From Streptomyces diastatochromogenes (GTDB lineage Bacteria; Actinomycetota; Actinomycetes; Streptomycetales; Streptomycetaceae): DNA of 33,935 nucleotides. The position numbers and the translations under genes are program-made. Positions 8,134 to 16,266 of this stretch are shown here, piece after piece. The first letter of the stretch is position 1. The number at the start of each line of letters is the position of its first letter. The stretch covers positions 1 through 33,935 of the forward strand of contig LRTP01000549.1 in assembly GCA_001550305.1 (NCBI GenBank), read 5' to 3'. Below the pieces are notes generated by a model that saw only the letters and a program-made list of their open reading frames with translations, searched no databases and was not told the origin of the DNA.

Positions 8134-8170
8134 TTGACTACAATCCTGTAGACGGTCTACAGAACTGTAG
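8134..8170. promoter_or_regulatory. Tandem 14-bp palindromic operators CTACA-N4-TGTAG
   Basis: Two perfect inverted repeats with the same arms lie 19 bp apart: 8138-8151 (spacer ATCC) and 8157-8170 (spacer GAAC). A TTGACT hexamer at 8134-8139 overlaps the first, suggesting a promoter on the plus strand, with TACAGA 18 nt later. Arms of TACA/TGTA are reminiscent of BlaI/CopY-type repressor sites, but the 4-nt spacer is different and no such regulator is encoded here. The sites lie in the 371-bp divergent gap between the PAP2 gene and the VOC gene; the rest of that gap shows no coding potential that I can support. Confidence 0.6.
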
Positions 8171-8362
8171 ACGATCGGCGGGCCGAGATCGTTCCCGCGG
8201 CGGCCACGAAAGATGAACGCCCTGCGTGAGCCACGGCCTTGCCGGACGCCGGCGGGCGGCGGGGGCCGAGGGTGTGCCCAGCGTCCCGCACCCTGCCGCA
8301 CCTGGCGAATCGGCATGGGCAGGGCGGGCGGGAGCATGCGGTGGGATGCCGTACCCTAGCGT

Positions 8363-8374
8363 GTTACGTATAAC
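8363..8374. promoter_or_regulatory. Short inverted repeat upstream of VOC gene
   Basis: GTTA-CGTA-TAAC lies 16 nt before the VOC ATG, just upstream of its AAGGGG ribosome site. It is a plausible operator for a TetR- or MarR-type regulator near the transcription start, but the arms are only 4 bp each. Confidence 0.3.
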
Positions 8375-8390
8375 TACCTAAGGGGTCCCG

Positions 8391-8786
8391 ATGCGACGCA
8401 TCGCGCTGGTCACCCTCGTCGTCGACGACTACGACGAGGCGATCCGCTTCTACACCGAAGCCCTCGGGTTCAGGCTCGTCGAGGACCAGCCGCGGCCCGA
8501 CGGCTCCCGCTGGGTCGTCGTCGAGCCGGGCACGGAGGGCGGCGGCAGCGGACTGCTGCTGGCCCGGGCCAAGGACGAGGCGCAGCGCGGCCGGGTCGGC
8601 GACCAGACCGGCGGGCGCGTGGGCTTCTTCCTGCACACCGACGACTTCGCCCGCGACCACGCCCGCATGCACGAGGCGGGCGTCACCTTCCTGGAAGAGC
8701 CGCGCCACGAACCGTACGGCTCGGTCGTCGTCTTCCAGGACCTGTACGGAAACCGCTGGGACCTGCTCCAGCCCGCCACCGCCTGA
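8391..8786 (+). CDS. VOC (glyoxalase/bleomycin-resistance) superfamily protein
   Basis: A 131-aa single-unit VOC protein. It begins with the beta-strand/helix pattern '[20 protein letters not shown]' and 'GFRLVED', continues with '[13 protein letters not shown]', and ends with '[14 protein letters not shown]', the usual C-terminal 'DPdGN.weL' motif. In canonical metal-dependent members the first strand carries histidine and the last glutamate; here the positions read threonine/leucine and aspartate, so metal use is doubtful. The function may be lyase, dioxygenase or drug binding and is not resolvable. ATG at 8391 follows AAGGGG at 8380-8385. The adenosine deaminase gene follows 41 nt later on the same strand with its own ribosome site, so the two may be co-transcribed. 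Confidence 0.9.
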   Translation: MRRIALVTLVVDDYDEAIRFYTEALGFRLVEDQPRPDGSRWVVVEPGTEGGGSGLLLARAKDEAQRGRVGDQTGGRVGFFLHTDDFARDHARMHEAGVTFLEEPRHEPYGSVVVFQDLYGNRWDLLQPATA

Positions 8787-8827
8787 CATCCACCCATCTG
8801 TTCAGAACCTGCCGAGGAACGACACGC

Positions 8828-9892
8828 ATGACCGCGCCCCGCATCGACATCGACACCATCCGCCGCCTCCCCAAGGCCGTGCTGCACGACCACCTCGACG
8901 GCGGCCTGCGCCCCGCCACGCTGGTGGAGCTCGCCGAGACGGTCGGTCACACGCTGCCCACCACCGACCCGGACGCGCTGGCCGCCTGGTACTACGAGGC
9001 CGCCAACTCCGGTGACCTGGTGCGCTACATAGCCACCTTCGAGCACACCCTCGCGGTCATGCAGACCCGCGAGGGCCTGCTGCGCACGGCCGAGGAGTAC
9101 GTGCTCGACCTGGCCGGGGACGGCGTCGTCTACGGCGAGGTCCGGTACGCGCCCGAGCTGATGGTGAACGGCGGCCTGACCCTGCCCGAGGTCGTCGAGA
9201 CCGTGCAGGAGGGCCTGGCGGCCGGTATGGCCAAGGCGGCGGCAGCGGGCACCCCGGTCCGGGTCGGCACCCTGCTGTGCGGGATGCGCATGTTCGACCG
9301 CACCCGGGAGATCGCCGACCTCGCGGTGGCGTTCCGGGACGCCGGCGTCGTCGGCTTCGACATCGCGGGTGCCGAGGACGGCTTCCCGCCCGCCGACCAC
9401 CTCGCCGCCTTCGAGCACCTGCGCGGCGAGAGCGTCCCGTTCACCATCCACGCCGGTGAGGCCCACGGCCTGCCCAGCATCCACCAGGCCCTCCAGGTCT
9501 GCGGTGCCCAGCGCATCGGCCATGGCGTCCGCATCACCGAGGACATCGTCGACGGCAAGCTCGGCCGCCTCGCGGGCTGGGTGCGCGACCGCCGTATCGC
9601 CCTGGAGATGTGCCCGACGTCGAACCTCCAGACGGGTGCCGCGACCTCCATCGCCGAGCACCCCATCACCGCACTGCGCGACCTCGGCTTCCGCGTCACC
9701 CTGAACACCGACAACCGTCTGGTGTCGGGCACGACGATGACGCGCGAGATGGCGCTGCTGGTGGAGGAGGCGGGCTGGACGGTGGAGGACCTGCGCAGGG
9801 TCACGGTGAACGCCGTCAAGAGCGCGTTCATCCCGTTCGACGAGCGCAGGGCCCTCATCGAGGACGTCGTGCTGCCCGGCTACGCGCTCTGA
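8828..9892 (+). CDS. add: Adenosine deaminase
   Basis: A 354-aa zinc enzyme of the metallo-dependent hydrolase (TIM-barrel) superfamily that converts adenosine to inosine in purine salvage. Metal and catalytic residues are in place: H20 and H22 in 'HDHLDGG', H208 and E211 in 'IHAGEAHG', H232 in 'RIGHGVR', and D295 in 'TLNTDNR'. 'EVRYAPELM' and '[12 protein letters not shown]' are further family motifs. The HDHLDGG form (aspartate between the histidines) is the common actinobacterial variant of HxHLDG. The length is normal. ATG at 8828 follows a GAGGAAC ribosome site. Its end overlaps the convergent DinB-family gene by 13 bp. Streptomyces usually carry several add-like genes, so this may not be the only one. 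Confidence 0.93.
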   Translation: MTAPRIDIDTIRRLPKAVLHDHLDGGLRPATLVELAETVGHTLPTTDPDALAAWYYEAANSGDLVRYIATFEHTLAVMQTREGLLRTAEEYVLDLAGDGVVYGEVRYAPELMVNGGLTLPEVVETVQEGLAAGMAKAAAAGTPVRVGTLLCGMRMFDRTREIADLAVAFRDAGVVGFDIAGAEDGFPPADHLAAFEHLRGESVPFTIHAGEAHGLPSIHQALQVCGAQRIGHGVRITEDIVDGKLGRLAGWVRDRRIALEMCPTSNLQTGAATSIAEHPITALRDLGFRVTLNTDNRLVSGTTMTREMALLVEEAGWTVEDLRRVTVNAVKSAFIPFDERRALIEDVVLPGYAL

Positions 9893-10389
9893 ACCAGCCC
9901 CCGCACATAGGCGGCCTGTCCGACGTGCTGCAGATCGTCGGACAGGACGCTGACCAGCCGTACTCCGAGGGTGACCGCGGGATCCCAGCGCTCGTCCACG
10001 ATCCGCTCGAAGTCCTTGGCGGTCAGCCCGCGCAGGAACTCCAGCGTCTGTTCGTGCACGGCGTCGTAGTACCCGGTCAGCAGGTCACCGGAGTCGACCC
10101 GCACTTTGGCGACCTTCGCGGAGCTGTGCCCGTACCCCGTGTCCCGGCGCGGCAGATCGAGCCCGAAGCGCTTCTCCCAGTCCTGCGCGAGCCAGACCTG
10201 CTCGAGCCCGGCGGCGTCCGCGACATGGTCGTCCTGGACGCGGGTGAGGTGCCAGACCAGCCATGAGACGGAGTTGGCGTCGTCCGAGGGGCGGGCGTTG
10301 AGAACGTCCGGCGACAGGCCCCCGACGGCGGCATGGACCTCTTCCTGGATGCGGCTGTACGCGTCGATGAGGATGTCCTTTGCATGCAT
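9880..10389 (-). CDS. DinB-superfamily / DUF664-like four-helix protein
   Basis: A 169-aa DinB-fold protein, probably a metal-dependent thiol (mycothiol) S-transferase of the DUF664/mycothiol-dependent group. Three histidines in the expected places form a metal site: H47 in 'SWLVWHLTR', H55 in 'VQDDHVAD', and one in '[14 protein letters not shown]' near the C-terminus. Actinobacteria use mycothiol, and this family includes maleylpyruvate isomerase and bacillithiol/mycothiol transferases; the exact substrate is unknown. I chose the ATG at 10389 (MHAKD); an in-frame ATG at 10407 adds six residues. It starts 27 nt after the carotenoid oxygenase stop on the same strand, so it may be the last gene of that transcript. 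It overlaps the adenosine deaminase gene end-to-end by 13 bp. Confidence 0.82.
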   Translation of the reverse strand: MHAKDILIDAYSRIQEEVHAAVGGLSPDVLNARPSDDANSVSWLVWHLTRVQDDHVADAAGLEQVWLAQDWEKRFGLDLPRRDTGYGHSSAKVAKVRVDSGDLLTGYYDAVHEQTLEFLRGLTAKDFERIVDERWDPAVTLGVRLVSVLSDDLQHVGQAAYVRGLVQSA

Positions 10390-10416
10390 GCGTCCACCAT
10401 CGCGCATCGCGGTCGC

Positions 10417-11919
10417 TCACGCGTCCGGAATCCAACTCCCGTGGAATCCGAGCGGCACCCGCCCCGGGAGATGGATCCGGGCGACCGGCTCGCCCGTGAA
10501 GTCCTGGGCGGCCAGGATCACCAGGTCGGCGGCCCCGCGATCGGGATGGTGCACATAGGCGATCGCGTAGCCGTCGTCCTCGGCCCGTGCGCCCTCGGAG
10601 GGGACGAAGACGGCTTCCCCCGCGGTGGCGTCCCGCGGCAGCCGGTGGACCTGCGTGGTCCCGCGGAGCAGGTCGTGCTTGATCAGCGCGTTGGCGAAGG
10701 CCCGGTCGGGCGGGTTCCCATCGGTCGTCAGATACGCCAGGGTCATGTCCGCGGCGGCGGCCGTGTAGGCGTAACGGTGCCGCCTGGACACCAACGCCTC
10801 GTGGACGCGCGGGAACTCCTGGGGACGGTCGTCGAGCGTCCTGGCGCGCACCCGGCCGTGCGCCACGTCGATCGTCCAGCGTTCGAGCGAGGCGGTGCCG
10901 GCGCCGTACGGTCCGTCGGAGCCGCGGCCCGCGACGTAGAAGGGCGCCGGGTAGGTCGTCATGTCGACGACCACGGACGAGCCCTCGTCGTACGCGTTCA
11001 GGGTGTGCGAGTAGAAGACCGGATCCACCTCGACCCAGCGGACCTCGCCCCCCGCGCGTGGCAGCAGACCGACCCGCGTCGGGTGCTTCTCGTTCCAGAC
11101 GTACGGCACGAGGTCGCCCCGCTCCGCTCCCGCGGGGGCGAAGGTGATGGGCAGATCGAAGATCACGACGTACTTCTCGGTGAGCGCGAAGTCGTGCATC
11201 ATCGGCGCGTCCGCCACCGGGATCCGCGTGGTCCTCGCGACCCGGCCGGTGTGGTCGATCACCTGGTGCCGGACGTGGTCCCAGGTGGGGTAGTAGGCGA
11301 TCGCGTGCAGTTCTCCGGCCGCCGCGTCGAACTTCGTGTGGGCGGTGAAGGCCCCTTCGAGGGTGCCGCGGAAGTCGTACGCGCCCACCGTGCCGAGCTC
11401 GTGGTCGAGTTCGTACGGCAGTGGCCCGCTCTCCTGGAGGGCCAGGATCCGTCCCCTGTACCCGATCACATGGGTGTTGCACGGGAAGTCGTCCGGCGGG
11501 ACGGGCCCGGCGTACGGCTCGCCGAGCTTCTTCGCCACGGAGGCCGAGCGGACCCAGCGGTTGCGGTACCACTCCGCGCGACCGTCCCGCAGCCGCACGC
11601 CGTGCACCATGCCCTCACCGAGCATCCAGTGGTGGGCGCGCGGATCCTCCAGGCCCAGGACGTTGGGGCCGTTGCGCAGGAAGCGGCCGTTCAGCTCGCG
11701 CGGAACGCGTCCGGTGACCGGCAGGTCGAACGCCGTCAGCTCCTCGGTGACGGGCTTGAACGCCCCCTCCAGGAAGGGGAACCGATGCCCGCCCCGTGTC
11801 GCCGTGCCCGGCACCGGTGCCGCCGCCGCTGCCACCCGGCCCCCCATCGCGCCGACGAGCCCTCCCGCCGCCGCGACCGCCGTCCCGCGCAGGACCGTCC
11901 GTCGTGTGTGATCCGCCAT
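10417..11919 (-). CDS. Carotenoid (cleavage) oxygenase, RPE65 family, Tat-exported
   Basis: A 500-aa nonheme-iron dioxygenase of the carotenoid cleavage (RPE65/CCD) family, which cuts conjugated double bonds of carotenoids, stilbenes or lignin-type molecules with O2. Four iron-binding histidines are visible: H194 ('TAHTKFD'), H242 ('MMHDFALT'), H305 ('FYSHTLNA') and H493 ('GFHGSW'). 'NGRFLRNGPN' near residue 77 is the family's N-terminal motif. The first ~34 residues form a twin-arginine signal ('TRRTVLRG' then an Ala-rich core), so the enzyme is predicted to be exported. A GGAG lies 7 nt before ATG 11919. No carotenoid synthesis genes are in the window. A LysR gene lies 100 nt upstream in the same direction and the DinB gene follows closely. 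Confidence 0.92.
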   Translation of the reverse strand: MADHTRRTVLRGTAVAAAGGLVGAMGGRVAAAAAPVPGTATRGGHRFPFLEGAFKPVTEELTAFDLPVTGRVPRELNGRFLRNGPNVLGLEDPRAHHWMLGEGMVHGVRLRDGRAEWYRNRWVRSASVAKKLGEPYAGPVPPDDFPCNTHVIGYRGRILALQESGPLPYELDHELGTVGAYDFRGTLEGAFTAHTKFDAAAGELHAIAYYPTWDHVRHQVIDHTGRVARTTRIPVADAPMMHDFALTEKYVVIFDLPITFAPAGAERGDLVPYVWNEKHPTRVGLLPRAGGEVRWVEVDPVFYSHTLNAYDEGSSVVVDMTTYPAPFYVAGRGSDGPYGAGTASLERWTIDVAHGRVRARTLDDRPQEFPRVHEALVSRRHRYAYTAAAADMTLAYLTTDGNPPDRAFANALIKHDLLRGTTQVHRLPRDATAGEAVFVPSEGARAEDDGYAIAYVHHPDRGAADLVILAAQDFTGEPVARIHLPGRVPLGFHGSWIPDA

Positions 11920-12019
11920 CTCCGTACTCCAGCCTCGCAGTCGCCTTGGTGGACGTCCACGAGTCTGCGGCCGGGCAGCGGGCCCGGTCAGGAGTGCTGG
12001 AGCCCCTCCGGGGGTGGTG

Positions 12020-12913
12020 TCAGACCCCCTCTTGCGGGGTGTCGAGAAGCACCATCAGCGCCCGCGCCGCCGGACTGGTGGCGTCCGGCGGCGGCAGCAT
12101 GGCGACCGTCTCGTACGAGGTTTCACAGGCGCCCTTGAAAGGGAGGGCGGTGAGATCGCCGGCCTCGCGCTTGTGGCCGAAGTGGCGGGGCACGACGGCG
12201 ATGCCGAGGCCCTCGTGGACCAGCTCCAGCAGGCTGTGCACGTCGCTGACCTCCAGCGCCACCGTCCGCCGTACGTCCGCCGCCGCGAAGGCCGCGTCCG
12301 TGGTGCGGCGCGGCCCCCAGTCGGGGTGGAAGTCGACGAAGGCCTCGCCGCCCAGTTCCTGGGGCGTGACCACGGCGGCGGTCGCGAGGTGGTGCGTGGG
12401 ATGGCAGAGCACGGTCATCGGCTCGCTGGTCAGCGGGACCGACCGCAGCTGGTCCCCGTCCGCCCGCGTCCTGACGGCGAAGGCCAGGTCGAGACGGCCC
12501 GCGGCGACCTCCTCGGCCAGCGCCTCGGAACCCGCCTGCCGCAGCCGGATCTCGACGTCGGGATGGCGCCGCCGGAACGCCGCGAGAAGCTTGGCCACGT
12601 CCACGCCCGCGATGCACTGCTCGGTGCCCAGGGAGAGCGTGCCGCGCAGGACGCCCTGTACGGCGGCCACGGCGTCCTGCGCCGAGCGCACCTGGGCGAG
12701 GATCCGCTCGGCCTCGCCGAGCAGGGCGCGACCGGCCTCCGTGAGCGTGACCCGACGGGTGGTGCGCACGAACAGCGGGGCCTGAAGCTCCCGCTCCAGG
12801 GCACGGATCGAGGACGACAGTCCCGACTGCGACACCATCAGCCGTTCCGCCGCCCGGGTGAAGTGCTGGTCCTCGGCGACCGCGACGAAGTGCTGAAGGT
12901 GGCGCAGTTCCAT
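12020..12913 (-). CDS. LysR-family transcriptional regulator
   Basis: A 297-aa LysR regulator. The N-terminal winged helix-turn-helix is at residues 1-60 ('MELRHLQHFVAVAEDQHFTR', 'AAERLMVSQSGLSSSIRALE'), followed by a linker helix and a LysR substrate-binding domain from about 90. It is divergent from the MgrA-type aldo/keto reductase, with a 127-bp gap where a LysR operator would be expected (I see no clean T-N11-A palindrome). It also lies upstream of the carotenoid oxygenase on the same strand. LysR genes most often control the divergent neighbour, making the reductase the first candidate target. The effector is unknown. Confidence 0.93.
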   Translation of the reverse strand: MELRHLQHFVAVAEDQHFTRAAERLMVSQSGLSSSIRALERELQAPLFVRTTRRVTLTEAGRALLGEAERILAQVRSAQDAVAAVQGVLRGTLSLGTEQCIAGVDVAKLLAAFRRRHPDVEIRLRQAGSEALAEEVAAGRLDLAFAVRTRADGDQLRSVPLTSEPMTVLCHPTHHLATAAVVTPQELGGEAFVDFHPDWGPRRTTDAAFAAADVRRTVALEVSDVHSLLELVHEGLGIAVVPRHFGHKREAGDLTALPFKGACETSYETVAMLPPPDATSPAARALMVLLDTPQEGV

Positions 12914-13040
12914 GGGGCACCACAGTAGTCGCCGATTGAGAAGCGCCGTCGCTCAGTCCCATCCGATTCTCCCGTTGGACCTCTGCACCGTGCCCGCGCG
13001 AGAGTGGAGACCTGTTTTCCCGGCCTTCCAGGAGCACGCG

Positions 13041-14033
13041 TTGTACACCGCACACCCCGACCGTTACGCGGACATGCCCTACCGGCGCACCGGACGCAGC
13101 GGACTGAAGCTGCCCGCGCTGTCGCTCGGCCTGTGGCACAACTTCGGCCCCGACCGGCCGGTGGCGACCCAGCGCGCGATCCTGCGCCGCGCCTTCGACC
13201 TCGGTGTCACCCACTTCGACCTGGCCAACAACTACGGTCCGCCGCCCGGCGCCGCCGAGTCGGCCCTCGGCGACGCCCTGAAGGCGGACTTCGCGCAGCA
13301 CCGCGACGAGCTGGTCATCTCCACCAAGGCCGGATACCTGATGTGGCCGGGCCCCTACGGCGAGTGGGGCTCCCGCAAGTACCTGCTGTCCTCGCTCGAC
13401 CAGAGCCTGGCCCGGATGGGCCTGGACTACGTGGACATCTTCTACTCGCACCGCCCCGACCCGGAGACTCCCCTGGAGGAGACGATGGGCGCCCTGCACT
13501 CGGCGGTCCAGCAGGGCAAGGCGCTCTACGTCGGCATCTCCAACTACTCCGCGGAGCAGACCCGGGAAGCCGCCCGCATCCTGGCCGAGCTGGGCACCCC
13601 GCTGCTGATCCACCAGCCGCGCTACTCGATGCTCGACCGCCGCCCCGAGGACGAGGGGCTCCTGGACACGCTCGACGAGCTGCAGGTCGGCTCCATCGCC
13701 TACTCCCCGCTGGAGCAGGGCCTGCTCACCAGCCGCTACCTCGACGGCATCCCGGAGGGCTCGCGCGCCGCGAGCGACAGCCCCTTCCTGAGCGCCGACA
13801 CGGTCACCCAGGACCTGGTACGGCAGCTGCGCGCCCTCGACGAGATCGCCAAGTCCCGCGGCCAGTCCCTGGCGCAGCTGGCGCTCGCCTGGGTGCTGCG
13901 CGGCGGCCGGGTGACCTCCGCGCTGATCGGCGCGAGCAGCCCCCAGCAGCTGGAGGACAGCGTCGCGGCCACCCGCGCCCTGGACTTCACCGCGGAGGAG
14001 CTGGCGCGGATCGACGCGATCATCAAGGGCTGA
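13041..14033 (+). CDS. Aldo/keto reductase, MgrA/YghZ type (L-glyceraldehyde 3-phosphate reductase-like)
   Basis: A 330-aa aldo/keto reductase of the AKR14 (YghZ/MgrA) type, related to Kv-beta subunits. The tetrad is complete: D60 and Y65 ('FDLANNYGPPPG'), K96 ('VISTKAGYLMWPGPYG') and H137 ('DIFYSHRPDPETP'). The 'WPGPYGEWGSRKYLLSSLDQ' segment is characteristic of this group, which reduces L-glyceraldehyde 3-phosphate and detoxifies aldehydes such as methylglyoxal using NADPH. The start is TTG at 13041, supported by AGGAG at 13030-13034; the open frame extends upstream to 12912 but that part overlaps the LysR start region and lacks similarity. Divergent from the LysR gene, possibly its target. 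Confidence 0.9.
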   Translation: MYTAHPDRYADMPYRRTGRSGLKLPALSLGLWHNFGPDRPVATQRAILRRAFDLGVTHFDLANNYGPPPGAAESALGDALKADFAQHRDELVISTKAGYLMWPGPYGEWGSRKYLLSSLDQSLARMGLDYVDIFYSHRPDPETPLEETMGALHSAVQQGKALYVGISNYSAEQTREAARILAELGTPLLIHQPRYSMLDRRPEDEGLLDTLDELQVGSIAYSPLEQGLLTSRYLDGIPEGSRAASDSPFLSADTVTQDLVRQLRALDEIAKSRGQSLAQLALAWVLRGGRVTSALIGASSPQQLEDSVAATRALDFTAEELARIDAIIKG

Positions 14034-14085
14034 GGCTCGCTGATCAGGCCGTAGGAGAAGCCGACCGGGCCGTGCGGCCAGGTCG

Positions 14086-15081
14086 TCAGGCGGTGAGCCG
14101 CTCGCTGAGCTCCCAGAGGCGGTCGACCGCCGTCGGGTCCACGGCGTAGGGCACCACGCCGGCCTTGGCCGTCCTGTTCCCGAGGGACCACGCACGGCCC
14201 TCCTCCGCGGACATCGGAGGGGCGATGTCGCTGTTCTCGCAGTAGACGCCGCCCCTGCCCTCGAGCAGGGGACTGGTCGCGCACCACACGCTGGTGGCCG
14301 CCCCTTGCTCGACGGTCTTCAGCTGCCGTTCCGGGTCGAGGATCGGCCGGCCGTCCGCGTCGAGGACGCCGACGGCCCTGAGGTCCTCCTCGGCCAGGTA
14401 CTTCTTCAGACCGGTGTCGACGATGCTTCCCGGGTGCAGGGCGAAGGCCCGGATCCCGTCCGCCTTGCCCCGCTCGTCGAGACCGAGCGCGAAGAGGATG
14501 TTCGCCGTCTTCGACTGCCCGTAGGCGACCCACCGGTCGTACTCGTGGTGCTCGAAGTGCGGGTCGTCGAACAGGACGGGTGAGAACCGGTGGCCCCACG
14601 AGGACACCGAGACGACCCGGGCCCCGTGCGCCCGGCGCAGCGCCGGCCACAGGCGGGCGACCAGCTGGAAGTGGCCGAGGTGGTTCGTGGCGAACTGCAC
14701 TTCGTAGCCCCGGACGTCACGCGTCAGCGGCGTCGCCATGACGCCCGCGCTGTTGACGAGGATGTGCAGCGGCCGCCCGGAGTCGAGGAAACGCTCGGCG
14801 AACGCGTCGATCGAGGCCGGATCCAGCAGATCCATGGGCGCGGTCTCGACGCCGTCGATCCCCTTGAGCGCGGCCCGCGCCCTTTCGGTGTCCCGCGCCG
14901 GTACGACGACCTCGGCGCCCGCGGCCCGCAGGACGCGCACGGTCTCCAGGCCGATGCCGGAGTAGCCGCCGGTGACGACGGCGACCTTGCCGGTCAGGTC
15001 GATGCCCTTGATGACGTCCTCGGCGCTGGACGCGGCGTCGAACCCGGAGTGGAGGGGCTGCTGCTGTTGCTCGGTGGTCAT
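14086..15081 (-). CDS. Short-chain dehydrogenase/reductase (retinol dehydrogenase-like)
   Basis: A 331-aa SDR oxidoreductase with a Rossmann fold using NAD(P)H. The cofactor motif is TGGYSGIG at 37-44, the structural motif 'NSAGVM' is near 110, the catalytic serine is in 'VSVSSWGH' near 160, and Y187 and K191 form 'YGQSK'. Length and the C-terminal region ('SVWCATSPLLEGRGGVYCE') match the actinobacterial retinol dehydrogenase/WW-domain oxidoreductase-like subgroup, whose natural substrates are mostly unknown. ATG 15081 is preceded by GGAGAG on the minus strand. It is divergent from the AraC regulator with a 100-bp gap, a common arrangement for this SDR and its cupin-AraC regulator, so regulation by that protein is likely. 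Confidence 0.93.
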   Translation of the reverse strand: MTTEQQQQPLHSGFDAASSAEDVIKGIDLTGKVAVVTGGYSGIGLETVRVLRAAGAEVVVPARDTERARAALKGIDGVETAPMDLLDPASIDAFAERFLDSGRPLHILVNSAGVMATPLTRDVRGYEVQFATNHLGHFQLVARLWPALRRAHGARVVSVSSWGHRFSPVLFDDPHFEHHEYDRWVAYGQSKTANILFALGLDERGKADGIRAFALHPGSIVDTGLKKYLAEEDLRAVGVLDADGRPILDPERQLKTVEQGAATSVWCATSPLLEGRGGVYCENSDIAPPMSAEEGRAWSLGNRTAKAGVVPYAVDPTAVDRLWELSERLTA

Positions 15082-15146
15082 GGTTCGGCTCTCCTCATGT
15101 GTGCCTTCCCGACCACCGTAGAACCGGGCATCCGTACGATGAATGC

Positions 15147-15175
15147 TTGAAAGTCCGCATTACTTGCGCGATAGT
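15147..15175 (+). promoter_or_regulatory. Sigma-70-type promoter giving a leaderless AraC transcript
   Basis: TTGAAA (15147-15152) and GATAGT (15170-15175) are separated by 17 nt. Transcription would begin about 7 nt downstream, at or next to the GTG at 15182. This argues that GTG 15182 is the translation start and excludes the in-frame ATG at 15143, which lies upstream of the -35. Confidence 0.55.
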
Positions 15176-15181
15176 ACGGGT

Positions 15182-16111
15182 GTGCCTGCGGACCCTCTTT
15201 CCGACACCCTCGCTCTCATGGACGCCCGGTGTGTCATCTCCGGCGGCTTCACGGCCGGCGGTGACTGGGCGCTGCGCTTCCCGCCGCCCGGGATGCTCAA
15301 GATCACCGCGGTGGTGCGGGGCGGCATGTCGGTGTCCCTGGACGGACTGCCGGAGTTCACCCGGCTGGGGCCGGGCGATGTGGCCGTGTTCGACGGCAGC
15401 CGGGCGTTCGTGGTCGCGAGCGATCCGTCCGTGGAGCCGGCGGACGCCGCGACACTCTTCGCGGACACCTCCGGGTCCATGATTCGTTACGGCGGCGGAG
15501 AGGACGCCGTCTTCGTCGGCGGGCACATCGAACTGGGCCGGGCGGGCGAGGAGTTGCTGCTGCACGCCCTGCCGCCGCTGCTGTGTGTCCGGGCCGGCGC
15601 CGAGGAGGCGCCGGTCATGCGCTGGTTGCTCGACCAGCTGTTGCGCGAACTGACCGCCGAGCGGGCCGGGGCCGACTTCGCGGCCGACCAGCTCGCCCAG
15701 CTCATGTTCGTCCAGGTCCTGCGTGCCTATCTCGCGGACGCCGACGCCCTCCCGGCCGGACGTCTGCGCGCCCTCGCCGACGAGCGCATCGCCCCGGCGC
15801 TGAGGCTCATGCACGCCGATCCGGGTCGCCCCTGGCAGCTGGAGGAGCTCGCCAGGGCGGCGGCCATGTCCCGGACCACCTTCTCCGAGCGTTTCCGGGC
15901 CGTGGCCGGGGTGCCGCCCCTGACGTATCTGCTGGACTGGCGGATGAGTCTGGCCCGCCGGGCCCTGCGGGACGGCGAGACGTCGGTGTCGGCCCTCGCC
16001 CAGCGGGTCGGCTACACGTCCGAGAGCGCCTTCAGCAACGCCTTCAAGCGGACGACGGGTGTCGCGCCGCGGCGCTACCGTGACGTCGCACGGGCGGCGC
16101 TCACGGGCTGA
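15182..16111 (+). CDS. AraC-family transcriptional regulator with N-terminal cupin domain
   Basis: A 309-aa AraC/XylS regulator. The N-terminal ~180 residues match the cupin-like ligand domain found in many actinobacterial AraC proteins ('GGDWALRFPPP', 'LGPGDVAVFD', 'HALPPLLCVRA'). Two helix-turn-helix units lie at about 210-305 ('WQLEELARAAAMSRTTFSER', then 'VSALAQRVGYTSESAFSNAF' and 'RTTGVAPRRYR'). GTG 15182 has no ribosome site but sits at the expected +1 of a good promoter, so a leaderless transcript is likely. It is divergent from the SDR gene and is the natural candidate for its regulator. Its last 11 bp overlap a tiny minus-strand reading frame. Confidence 0.92.
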   Translation: MPADPLSDTLALMDARCVISGGFTAGGDWALRFPPPGMLKITAVVRGGMSVSLDGLPEFTRLGPGDVAVFDGSRAFVVASDPSVEPADAATLFADTSGSMIRYGGGEDAVFVGGHIELGRAGEELLLHALPPLLCVRAGAEEAPVMRWLLDQLLRELTAERAGADFAADQLAQLMFVQVLRAYLADADALPAGRLRALADERIAPALRLMHADPGRPWQLEELARAAAMSRTTFSERFRAVAGVPPLTYLLDWRMSLARRALRDGETSVSALAQRVGYTSESAFSNAFKRTTGVAPRRYRDVARAALTG

Positions 16112-16169
16112 GACGCTCTTCCGGGCGGACCGTCACGCTGTCGCCCTCCTCCTTGCCGATGGTGCTCAT
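16101..16169 (-). CDS. Possible 22-aa small protein or remnant of a gene start
   Basis: A 22-codon reading frame (begins MSTIGKEEGDSVTVRPEERL, then Ser-Pro) starts with ATG at 16169 and is preceded by GGAGG with 5-nt spacing. The peptide is charged and without membrane segments. It looks like the cytoplasmic beginning of a longer protein whose body is absent, since the frame stops inside the end of the AraC gene. It could therefore be a truncated gene, a small protein, or chance. I do not recognise it. Confidence 0.3.
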   Translation of the reverse strand: MSTIGKEEGDSVTVRPEERLSP

Positions 16170-16266
16170 GTGGTCCTCCGCTTCCGGTGGGTGTCCTGTT
16201 CAAGAGACCACCGGAGGCGGGAAGACTCATCGGACTCCGTGCTGACGGACCGGAGGCGCTGGAGCG

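Noticed and set aside
12912..13040. Upstream extension of the MgrA-type reductase
   Set aside because: The TTG at 13041 has an AGGAG site and gives the standard N-terminus; the extension overlaps the LysR promoter region.
12123..14195. 690-codon minus-strand frame across LysR and the MgrA-type reductase
   Set aside because: It spans two well-identified genes and has no family similarity.
15143..15181. Earlier ATG start for the AraC gene
   Set aside because: It lies upstream of the -35 of the best promoter, and the added 13 residues are not typical of the family.
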